Positions 10,452-18,950 of a DNA stretch of 64,000 nucleotides are shown here, one piece after another. Position 1 is the stretch's first letter. Each line of letters begins with the position of its first letter. The stretch lies in NCBI GenBank assembly GCA_029851415.1, contig CM056742.1:60641954-60705953 (forward strand), in the 5' to 3' direction. The notes beneath the pieces are model-generated. The model was not told where the DNA came from, made no database searches, and saw nothing but the letters and a program-made list of their open reading frames with translations. The translations under genes and the position numbers were made by a program. The DNA is from Eretmocerus hayati. Taxonomy: Eukaryota > Arthropoda > Insecta > Hymenoptera > Aphelinidae.

Positions 10452-11535
10452 CGTTTTTTATTTATTTATTCATTTATTTAATTATAAACGGCTTACACCT
10501 TTTTACACAATACAATAATGTAGATAGAGCTCAGTAGATTGTTCAACTAAAGCATTTGTAATATAACAAAAAATCTAATATAACAAAATTATAACAAAAA
10601 GTTTTTTTATCCCAAGTTATGGGAAATTGATCATCTAGACAACCAACATAATAATCTGCAATATAACAGCAAAAAAATGCATGATATTGCGAGAATAAAT
10701 CAGACAAACCAAAAAGTATCGCTTATGAGTAATTGAAAATTTCAGACTTGCATAATTTTTTAAACTTGGCAATTGACATCGATTTTAAATCTAGCCAACT
10801 TTCTGAACATAAGCATGGGCCCAATTCATTTGCAATATAACTTGCTCTTTTCAAGGGAGATCTAAAGTTATAAGACTTCATATCAAGTTTGATAGGATTT
10901 AAATCCGGTCTCAGCCTGTTACTAGGTACTTTCAAGTCAATCTTTTCCAGTAGCTGTGGAGTATCTGAATAGCCACATAGTATTTTGTAAATAAATAAAA
11001 GATCTTGATACTTCCACTGGGACTCCAACGAGTTCATATTAAATTTTCTTGCTAATTCAGTATAATCATGTGAAAATACATGCATGGGCATATTAGTAAA
11101 TTTAGATAGGAATCTCAAGAATTTGTGTTGAACTACTTCAACACTGTGAATTGCATTTTTATATTGAGGAACCCATACTGGTGAAGCATATAAAAACTGG
11201 GATCTGACAAAAGAGTTGTATAGCATACATAAAGTTTCTGGCCTTTTAAAATCATGCGTCTTTCTACGGATCACTGCTAACATACGCACAGCTTTGCTCT
11301 TTATATGTCTCAAGTGGACATCAAAGGATAATTTCGGATCCATCAACACCCCTAAATCCCTAATTTCAGTGACCCTCTTGAGCTTATGTCCACTCAACGT
11401 GTAGGCAAACTCAACCTGTAACTCCCTCTTCTTAGAAAAAGACATGACACTGCATTTTTCAAAATTAAAATTGTGAACATTTTTCATTTTTTCAAACGTT
11501 TTCATTCGATTGTTTTTTTTTATACTCGCCAGCAA
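10452..11535 (-). mobile_element. 5'-truncated LINE (Jockey/CR1-like), with A-rich tail
   Basis: The minus strand reads from a reverse-transcriptase C-terminal fragment (11,535) through a 3' UTR to a tail of AATAAATAAATAAA type at about 10,452-10,480. This is the usual 3' end of a target-primed non-LTR retrotransposon. The break at about 11,535, inside coding sequence, fits 5' truncation during insertion. I found no clear target-site duplication. Confidence 0.8.
10723..11535 (-). CDS. LINE reverse transcriptase, C-terminal fragment
   Basis: About 265 residues. IRDLGVLMDPKLSFDVHL (near residue 81) is the conserved block that follows the RT palm in Jockey/CR1-type LINEs, where the pattern is DLGV..D..L.F..H. 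It is followed by the thumb-type segment LCMLYNSFVRSQFLYASPVW. No YADD box or endonuclease domain is present, so the fragment begins after the catalytic core. The frame is open to a stop at 10,723, suggesting fairly recent insertion. The first few residues before about NNRMKTFEK come from flanking sequence. It is not functional alone. Confidence 0.8.
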   Translation of the reverse strand: MLASIKKNNRMKTFEKMKNVHNFNFEKCSVMSFSKKRELQVEFAYTLSGHKLKRVTEIRDLGVLMDPKLSFDVHLRHIKSKAVRMLAVIRRKTHDFKRPETLCMLYNSFVRSQFLYASPVWVPQYKNAIHSVEVVQHKFLRFLSKFTNMPMHVFSHDYTELARKFNMNSLESQWKYQDLLFIYKILCGYSDTPQLLEKIDLKVPSNRLRPDLNPIKLDMKSYNFRSPLKRASYIANELGPCLCSESWLDLKSMSIAKFKKLCKSEIFNYS

Positions 11536-11777
11536 GGCGCTACCGCGCCTTTTGATTTACATTGGAACTTACCTTTTGTTAGAGTTGTTTTTTGTTGAAA
11601 CTGTTTTTGAATCCTCAGTTCTGGGGAAGGATGGAATTGGTTTTTGATCGACGAGATGTTATGTCGATCGATTCCCCGGTGAGACTGATGGATCAAGTTA
11701 ATTGTGTAGAACTACTGGAGGGAAGATACCTGACTTATCGACACACTTTGATCAAGATAGTGATCTGTAATGCTCCA
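11536..11777. other. Short gap between LINE and Penelope fragments
   Basis: Contains a 68-codon open frame at 11,592-11,798 that looks like chance. Nothing else was recognised. Confidence 0.5.
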
Positions 11778-12722
11778 TCATGGTCTATTAAGCTGTGATT
11801 GTCTGAATTGATCTACAGAAAATTTATGGATATTTTTGAGATTGCTGAGGTCTTCTCTCACATTGATAGTATTTGGACAGTAGTAAATGTTTAGCATCTC
11901 AGAAAACAGTCTCAATTGGAGTCTGCTTTCAGAGTCTAGGATTTTGATACTATCAAAATACATCGTGTGGTGAGTGTTTTGAACGTGTTGAGCTGGAGCC
12001 AAAGTTTCTTTTTTTAGAATGATGTCGCGTTGGTGTTCATACACACGCTTTTTGAGTTTTCTCAGCGTTTGGCCTACATAAACTTTCTCACAGTCTCCAC
12101 AATTGATCATGTATACAACATTGTGTTTTTCAGATATCGGCAGAGAATTTTTACCTAGTCTGATGAAACGGCCTAACTTGTTAGAGTTGGAGTTTATAGG
12201 GAGCAGGAAAAATTTTTTCGTGATGGTATTCATAGATGGAGTCAGATTTTCAAGGAAAGGAAAGATCATTCTTGGCAATTTCATGATGACTTTTTTATCA
12301 TTTAAATTATTCTGGTCAATTCGGGACCATTCATTGTAGATGAAGTGAATTCTTTTCTTGATGTATTTATTGATAAAGTTGATGGGATAATTATCGTTCA
12401 AGAGAAGGTCTCGGATGATATTCAAATTTGATACGTGAAATATCTGATCTGAGAGTCTTAAGGCTTCGTCCACTAGATTATAAATAATAGCTATTTTCTG
12501 AGCGGCAGGGTGATGAGAAAAAAAATTTATATGACGGCCCGATGCAGTTGGTTTCTGAAACCAATTAGTCAAGCACGTTTCGTTATTCTTCCTGGTAACT
12601 TGGAGGTCCAAAAAGCTAATGCTGTTGTTCATTTCCCTCTCATGTGTAAATTGTAGAAGGGGGCTGTAATATAACAGCCGAAATGTCGCTACTTGACAAT
12701 AAACTTTAGCGGGAAATACCAA
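11778..12722 (-). CDS. Penelope-like RT thumb plus GIY-YIG endonuclease, fragment
   Basis: 314 codons. Residues 1-24 come from the terminal repeat. From about residue 30 the chain reads NNSISFLDLQVTRKNNE, the segment after the RT palm in Penelope-like elements, then a thumb-like helical region. The nuclease begins at VVYMINCGDCEKVYVGQT (202-219), the GIY-YIG core with VYM/YVG, followed by RKLKKRVYEHQRD, which carries the expected arginine and histidine. Glu265 in DSESRLQLRLFSEM is the likely catalytic glutamate. The CxxC at 208-211 and the later HVQNTHH match the zinc-binding residues of Penelope nucleases. RT motifs with the catalytic aspartates are missing, so it cannot retrotranspose by itself. 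Confidence 0.85.
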   Translation of the reverse strand: MVFPAKVYCQVATFRLLYYSPLLQFTHEREMNNSISFLDLQVTRKNNETCLTNWFQKPTASGRHINFFSHHPAAQKIAIIYNLVDEALRLSDQIFHVSNLNIIRDLLLNDNYPINFINKYIKKRIHFIYNEWSRIDQNNLNDKKVIMKLPRMIFPFLENLTPSMNTITKKFFLLPINSNSNKLGRFIRLGKNSLPISEKHNVVYMINCGDCEKVYVGQTLRKLKKRVYEHQRDIILKKETLAPAQHVQNTHHTMYFDSIKILDSESRLQLRLFSEMLNIYYCPNTINVREDLSNLKNIHKFSVDQFRQSQLNRP

Positions 12723-12745
12723 TCTATTCAGAAGAATTATTATTG
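11778..12745 (-). mobile_element. Penelope-like element, 5'-truncated, with inverted terminal piece
   Basis: A coding fragment (RT thumb plus GIY-YIG nuclease) runs on the minus strand. Immediately upstream, at about 12,650-12,745, lies a terminal-repeat piece that is the inverted copy of 7,449-7,545. Penelope-like copies are often 5'-truncated and joined to rearranged terminal repeats, so this arrangement is typical of the family. The terminal piece has GGCTGTAATATAACAGCC GAAATGTCGC on the plus strand, a degraded form of the motif at 7.5 kb. Confidence 0.75.
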
Positions 12746-13084
12746 ATCATCAATCCTGGAATCGAGTCACATTCATCTATACTTGTAGGGGAAGCTTCAA
12801 AGTATCAATTTTTCAGTCTACAAACTCTCTCCAAGACTCACTATGCTTTGAATCGCGTGTGTTCCCCTTTAGGTCGAAATTTGCCGTGTGTTCTCCTATC
12901 GGGCATTTCACCTTACTTCCCATAGCACGTTATACGACTCAACCTCACCTTCCGAGCAGGAAATGAAGATCTCTCGATCTCCATATACTTATGTTGTGGT
13001 CATATTAGGCTCCTTCTCAATATATCTTCCTTCGATCCAATGCTGATCTCGACACTGTATAGTGTATACGACACAACACGAATA
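12746..13084. other. Stretch with no recognisable feature
   Basis: One 60-codon open frame without recognisable motifs. A CCCCTTTAGGTCGAAATTTG/CCTATCGGGCATTTC stretch resembles the CCCCTAC words at 7.1 kb but is too degraded to define. Confidence 0.45.
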
Positions 13085-13285
13085 TCGTTTAGCTGAAAAA
13101 TCAGCTATATTAGCTGAGATTCCAGCTGTATTAGCTGACTGAATCAACTATTATGAGCTGATTTTCCAGTGAACGGTTTTCTACTGACACGAATAGCTAC
13201 TGTAGCTGAATTTCAGCTACATTAGCTGATTTTCAGCTACAATCACTGACTTAAAGCTGATTATAATCAGCTATATAGGGCCTCC
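13085..13285. repeat. TAGCTGA/TCAGCTA motif cluster, large
   Basis: At least fifteen copies of AGCTGA or TCAGCT in 200 bp, spaced irregularly at about 8-20 bp and in both orientations. A few more copies appear at 13,470-13,510. The same motif clusters at 4,577-4,672. Dense short inverted words of this kind could form hairpins or bind a protein; nothing in the sequence decides which. Confidence 0.65.
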
Positions 13286-13530
13286 CGTGGCACAAAATGA
13301 GTGAATATCGAACGAATACGCCTTAGTTCGTCGTGACTTGGTCTGGAAAAGGCGTTAATGTGTTCATGTTGATATCAGAACCCGGATTTGTGGAGTTATT
13401 TCATCAGAATTATCGATTTAAGCGTGATTTTTGTGTTTGCTGATTTGATCAGCAATTTGACGTCCCATGGGAGTAATAGCTGATATCTCAGCTATATAAT
13501 AGCTGATTGATGCTGAGAAAGTACGAGTAA

Positions 13531-15002
13531 GGTATTGGCTATGGAACATGTGAGTTTCAGCGCCTCCGAGCGGTGGAAAACGGCATGCCACTGTAGGTAG
13601 CAGTCGAACGTTTCTAATGGTGTTTAGTGCGGGCTTTGGTCTTTTCATGCACGTAGCTCAAAAACCGTAGCTCAGATGTCGCAACAGTATGCAAGGTGAT
13701 TGTAGGGTTTTCGAAAACGAAGAGTTTGAGCGCTTGTGGGTCTGAATCCGACCAAAATTGAGTAAACTATAGCGAATTGAAATTTTTGCCTAATGCTTTT
13801 TGCATGGTCTATGCGTTCACCACTCAAGCTACTGATTTAGCCTCGACTCGTTCCGATATTTTTCTCGCTTCGGGCTCTGTGAATCTCTAAATAATGGCCT
13901 GATTGACATGTATGATAGCTCAAAATTTTCGCAATTAAAACTCTAACAACTCTCTCGCTTACTCTTACGGGGTTTGAGAAATGGTTTTCTCGAAAATGAA
14001 TGGAAAGCCCTGCCACGCGCCGCTCTTTTTCTTATCTAATTCCGACCTTCATTTTTGAGAAAACCGTCACTCAAACCTCGTAGGAGTAAGCGAGAAAGTT
14101 GTTAGACTTTCAATTGCGAAAATTTTGAGCTATCATACATGTCAATCAGACCATTATTTAAGGATTCACAGAGCCCGAAGCGAGAAAAATATTGGAGCGA
14201 GTCGAGGCTAAATCAGTAGCTTGAGTGGTGACCGCATAGACCATGCAAAAAGCATTAGGCAAAAATTTCAATTCGCTCTAGTTTACTCAATTTTGCTCGG
14301 ATTCAGACCCACAAGCGCTCGAACTCTTCGTTTCCGAAAACCTTACAATTGCCTTGCATACTGTTGCGACATCTGAGCTACGGTTTTTGAGCTACGTGCA
14401 TGAGAAGACCAAAGCCCGCACTAAAAACCATTAAGGAGGCTCGCGCAAATTTTAACAAAACGGATAAATCGCTTAAATGTTACTCATAATGATAGATAAA
14501 CTAACGAGGAATCATAATCCATCAAGAGAAGTAGGGGTTGGCGATGAAAATCACGAGTGAACCCATTTGGCAGAAAAAATCCTTACACACGTAATCTTAT
14601 GGGATAAACACGTTAAAACGAGCTGGTGCGACAACTAAACGACCAAAATCCACATTCATGGAATAATTTGACGCTATTTTGCATGACGCGTTTAATGGTG
14701 TGAAGAAATTAACACGTTGGCGATCTAAATTCTGAGTAAATTGAGTTCAAAGTGAGTTTCGAGCGTGGAGCAGCGCGCCGCATTGCACAGCTTGCACTGT
14801 GAGTATATCTATATGTAGCGTCAGGAACATAACGGAAAATAGAAAGGCCTGACTACCTGCGCGTAGGGCCCCGCGCTCGGTACGGCACCACGCGCGCGAG
14901 CCTCCTTAAAAACGTTCGACTGCTATAGTGCTATACCTCCCGTGGCATGCCGTTTTCCGCCGCTCGGAGGCGCTGAAACCCACATGTTACATAGCCAATA
15001 CC
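13531..15002. repeat. Large palindrome with a MITE inserted in one arm
   Basis: The left arm (13,531-14,002) and right arm (14,046-14,433 plus 14,906-15,002) are reverse complements. The outer ends read GGTATTGGCTATG and CATAGCCAATACC, with CAGCGCCTCCGAGCGG inside. The centre is a 43-bp spacer. The right arm is interrupted by a 471-bp TTAA-flanked element. Removing it restores the match to the left arm (CCATTA(A/G)AAACGTTCGACTG). Arms are about 90-95% alike by eye. Confidence 0.9.
14435..14905. mobile_element. TTAA-flanked MITE
   Basis: A 471-bp element with terminal inverted repeats GGAGGCTCGCGC and GCGCGAGCCTCC, flanked on both sides by TTAA (14,431-14,434 and 14,906-14,909). TTAA duplication is the hallmark of piggyBac-type insertion. 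The other arm of the host palindrome preserves the empty site (as TTAG), which independently confirms both boundaries. No transposase is encoded, so it would depend on an element elsewhere. Confidence 0.85.
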
Positions 15003-15351
15003 TATAGGTTTCGCCCGAACGAAACGAGAAGAAATGCCTACATCATTCTACCCACTTTGGATGCATGGACAGTCTCCTAGATGAGTAAAATGCCGGCTGT
15101 TACCCGCCCACAATTACCGATCCCACTCTGTGGGAAGTACTTTGCCTGGGTACCCATTGGAGTGAGGTGGGATATACAGGCTGTACATTGTACATATCTA
15201 CTCACGTAACTCTACCTATAAGACTTAACCACTTACTCAAGTGGGTGCAAGCGAATCACATTTAATAGGTGAAATGCATGCTAACATGCCGGGGTAGTCG
15301 GTCCGCATTGCCTACCTCGGTAGGCTATGTGGGTAATTTTTCCTACGGGTT

Positions 15352-15770
15352 TCAAAGTCTCGATATCGCCTGTGTAGCGGCGGAGCATAATTGTGCCAAC
15401 TTGTAATTTTTCCCCACTGTGCAACACCAGCACGGACCCACCGACCCACCAGACCCGTCAACCCACTGACCCACCAACAGCACCAGCGACTCCACCACGA
15501 TATGAGGCATCCGGACGGATAAAATTGGACAGACGCTTAATTATTATAAAATAATTGTAAATATTTTCAACGTTGGAGTTCAATTAGTTATTATTCAACC
15601 ATAAATACAACCAGAACCACCCGTGTGATTCACCGAGAATCGCCTTGATGATCACGGGGAATACGTGAATCACTGGAAAGATCATCGGTGACATGCACAG
15701 TGTACAACCTGAGATTATTTGACACCGGTGAAACGAAAATTGACGAAAAGCACCGGTATAGCACCCAGTG
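15352..15770 (-). repeat. Long inverted-repeat arm (partner at 1,842-2,298)
   Basis: This is the reverse complement of the 1.8-2.3 kb arm, starting TTTCAAAGTCTCGATATCGCC and including the ACCCACCGACCCACC block and TAGTTATTATTCAACCATAA. The first 70 bp also match 3,640-3,710 in direct orientation, so this repeat family has three partial copies in the window. Confidence 0.8.
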
Positions 15771-15835
15771 AAACACCCGGTGCTTCACCAGTGCAGTCAT
15801 CGGTGTAGACACCGGTGCGAGCACCGGTGACTTTT
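15722..15835. repeat. CACCGGTG motif cluster
   Basis: About seven copies of the self-complementary word CACCGGTG or close variants occur in about 110 bp, spaced irregularly. The partner arm at 1,800-1,890 has only three. The expansion is therefore specific to this copy. Confidence 0.6.
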
Positions 15836-16364
15836 CTTATAAATAGTTCCTGGGTTATATATCAGTGCGTAACTATGGGAAAGCTCAGCGAATTTGTAAG
15901 CCTCTAGGCTACGTCATATGTGACTTTTTCTAGCTCATACCCCAACAGAATTGAATTTGTGTGGGTCATCAGTCTGGTATTTGCAGATTTGAGACAGGAA
16001 AGTTTCATGGCTGCAATGATGACGGTCCCATCGTCATGCAGAGATGAATCGCACATGAGAGATTGGATAGGAAATGATCATCAACTCAACGGCTCAGTCT
16101 CACAGTCTCTGTCAACATCATTCCCTCCACTGCGGGTCATCGAGATTCAATTCAGGAAATCTGCGATACGCATATCACCCATGGATACGATATTAATGCT
16201 TTACCTTTCCATAGAGACTCCATGAACACTGGGTAGAGCTTGATCAAGTGCTAGATATGGAAGGAAGTACCATCATTGGCACAAGGGTACCAACAGGGCA
16301 TTCGTTGTTGCTGGGTCTACGTCTGGAAACGATTCCAGGTAAGGATGGAAGTGCGATGGAATGC
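15836..16364. other. Stretch with no recognisable feature
   Basis: A 101-codon open frame at 15,920-16,225 shows no domain or codon pattern I can support. No repeats were noted. Confidence 0.5.
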
Positions 16365-16742
16365 TTGAAGAGTCATTCTTTTCATCATCACCAGGTTTTT
16401 GGTCGATGGTCAGAGATTTTCGTGTAACTTTAGGTACATGTTATACACAATAAAAGAAGATCAAAAGCATAGTTCATAGGACCCAAAATTCATCTGTGTC
16501 GCTTGGCGCGCTGATTGTATGTTGCATCTCAGACTCTTTGTCAACTCCAATTCGTTCTTGAGGGTCGTGGGTGCGCAGACTTTCTCATCCCCGAAGACTG
16601 GTGGAAAAAGCAACGGCTGAATCGCATCTGTGAGACGGGTGAATGGAAACTGAGTAGTAGGCGTCTTCTTCATTTTTCAATTCGTTTTTCACGGATGTAA
16701 GACCCATTGGAAATTGTTTTCCAAGCACATATTTTAACGTGG
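16365..16742 (+). repeat. Inverted-repeat arm (partner at 22,396-22,668)
   Basis: Begins GAGTCATTCTTTTCATCATC, includes CCAGGTTTTTGGTCGATGG and GGACCCAAAATTCAT, and ends AAGCACATATTTTAACG. All these words appear in reverse complement about 6 kb downstream. This arm is about 100 bp longer because of an internal block at 16,520-16,640. Open frames here are unsupported. Confidence 0.8.
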
Positions 16743-17194
16743 AAAAAGCTGAATTGTACGAAGAGAATACTTTCAAGTATGGAAAGAGTCGGCATAACCT
16801 CAAAAAAGTAGTTTTTTGCATAAAAACGTTTCTTCGGCCCTTCAATCAAATTTTATCTCAAATTCAATATTTTTATCGGATTTCTCGTCAAATTTCACGT
16901 CGAAAACCATTCTCGAAAAGTTGGAACTCGGATGTAATTAGCCGCTATGATTACAGCCTTTGAAACAGGGTCATAAAAATAGAGCTGGATTACGTGGTTT
17001 TGGAGGGAGACTTATTCCACTGGACAACGAAACCGTGGGGTAAGGATATGACATTGACCGGACAATGACTTCTTCATGTATTTTTTGACGTAGAAACCGA
17101 CTCGAAAACCAGTTTTGCACCTAGCCATCAGGAATTTTTTTAAATCGCGAAATACTGAGCTTCTACAGAACTGCGTTTTCAGCGTTTCTTTGCA
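16743..17194. other. Stretch with no recognisable feature
   Basis: AT-rich sequence between two inverted-repeat systems. The only open frame worth mention (16,739-16,963, 74 codons) has no recognisable motif. Confidence 0.45.
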
Positions 17195-17796
17195 GATTTT
17201 GTAGATACATAATTTTGATGGTGCAACGTTGCAGTGGGCTTTGAGCGTACTCGAAGTATGATTCCTCACGTATGCTGGCCTGTTGAACACGATGGCAGTA
17301 CTCTGAGGGAGCTGAGATGCGTTCGAGACCAGTGGTGAGATGTTTCTTCGAGTGGCTATCAGCAGAATTTCCCTGATTTTGCGATAAATCTCCAAACGCT
17401 CCCGAATTCGACCAGGAATATCCCGTCACAACTCACAAGGGCGTATTTTCTTTGTTCCTATGTATACAATGAGGAAGAAATATTTGCAATGGCTCAAACA
17501 TAGACTAAGCCATCGTACAGATTCCACAACGAAAAAGGCGTTCGAAGCATTTTTCTAGTTGAGCTCAAGCCATCTCATAATGAGTCAAATTTTGAAACAT
17601 GTGCAATTCATGACTACAGTCCGAAAAATGACTGTTTAAATAACTTTTATGATATTTAACAGGTAATTGAAAGTGTATCATGAGTGATAGAGAGTATATA
17701 TACACCGACACACACTTGATGCGTTTATGAATGTAAACATACATATACATGTATATACTCCATCCAATATGTTTGACTGTTATGATATTGTACTTT

Positions 17797-17840
17797 AGAC
17801 CTGAAGAAGGAGGCAAATCAGTCTTCGAAACGTCGTCGAA
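17797..17840 (+). other. Penelope-type GAAACGTCG motif (possible ribozyme remnant)
   Basis: ACCTGAAGAAGGAGGC is followed, after a short loop, by AGTCTTCGAAACGTCGTC. CTGAAGA and GAAAC..GTC match the conserved core positions of type I hammerhead ribozymes found in Penelope-like terminal repeats. Helix II pairs poorly, so it may be inactive or only resemble the ribozyme. Confidence 0.35.
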
Positions 17841-18547
17841 TTAAATGAAATTAACTGACTCGTTAAACAGCCGTTTTTTTCATCCCATTAGTCAAATTTT
17901 GAGTTTTCTTGTCCAACGTATGTACCTCTCAGGTTATTTAATTGATCCCTCTCAATCACACCTAAATGGTGAATCCAACTCCGGATGCTCAGATCCAGTT
18001 GCTTTTGGAATGGAACTATTGAAGAATCTACATGAGCTTGGAATGGGAAACAATGTAAACATGATTGACAGGATCTTAATGATATATCGAGGTTCCTTTG
18101 ATATTCCCAAAGTATAGATCTCCAAAATTCCAGACATTGTGTCGTGGTAACAAAACGGAACTACGCAAAAAATAGTTTCCAAGGATCGTAAGAGGAAATA
18201 CTCAAGATTTGACTGGTTACGAGGAAGTTTGAACCTTTTCCAGATAATGATCAGAACGCACCTTTCAGATTATTACATGCATATTGGTCCCATCTGTTCT
18301 TGGTCTATTGCAAATAACTCTCCCTTATTGTATACATAAGAACGGAGGAAATACGCCCTCGTGAGTTGTAAGAGGATCTTCCTTGTCGATTTCGTGAGCA
18401 TTCGGAGATTTATTGCAAAATCAGGCAAATTTTGCTGATAGCAACCCCAAGAACCATCTTACTACTGGTCTCGAACGCATCTTGGCTTTCTTAGAATACT
18501 GTCATCGTGTTCAACTGGTCCAAATACGTGAGAAATTGTACTTCATG

Positions 18548-18888
18548 TGGTTTCCGTGGAGAAGGCGTGCAATATATGATGAGATCGGCGTTCTGAGTGA
18601 TAACTGAAACTTTATTCAATATATTGGTACAACTGACAAGGAGCCGTGTATGAGGCTTACCAGTCTTGAGTCGTCTGCCTGGCGGTGCCTCTTTTATACC
18701 CTGCATCGTATCAGCTTGTACCTGATACGTGAATTCGGGGCCAGACACATTTGTATGTAAATGAGTGCAAAGAGACGATGCACTCCTTTGTGACACAGCT
18801 TCAATATATTTGCGAGAATTCTGATTCATCTCAAGATGACTCATACCGTATTCAGCTCACCCTTATAATATATTTGTAATACACTACA
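18548..18888 (-). mobile_element. Candidate solo LTR, 341 bp
   Basis: The insertion interrupts one palindrome arm and begins TG and ends CA. It is flanked by CTTCATG at 18,541-18,547 and 18,889-18,895. On the minus strand it has a TATAAAAG box at about 18,698 and an AATAAA signal at about 18,616, in the order expected of a retroviral-type LTR. The intact left arm (ACTTCGAGTACGCTC without insertion) supports the boundaries. A 7-bp duplication is longer than the usual 4-6, so part of it may be chance. No coding sequence of the parent element lies nearby. Confidence 0.6.
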
Positions 18889-18950
18889 CTTCATGTACGC
18901 TCGAAGCCCGCTGCAACGTTGCACGATCAGAATCATGTATCTACGAAATC

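Larger units (their letters stand above)
17195..18950. repeat. Palindromic element with a candidate solo LTR in one arm
   Basis: The left arm (about 17,195-17,510) pairs with the right arm (about 18,290-18,540 plus 18,889-18,950). Matching landmarks are GTAGATACAT/ATGTATCTAC, TGCAACGTTGCA on both sides, GCGTATTTTCTTTGTTCC/GGAGGAAATACGCCC and TTATTGCAAAATCAGG/CCTGATTTTGCGATAA. The right arm is broken by a 341-bp insertion. The roughly 780-bp loop holds CA/TA microsatellite sequence and the motif at 17,797. Confidence 0.8.

Noticed and set aside
17797..17840. Confident hammerhead ribozyme
   Set aside because: Core words are present but helix II does not pair convincingly; kept only as a remnant.
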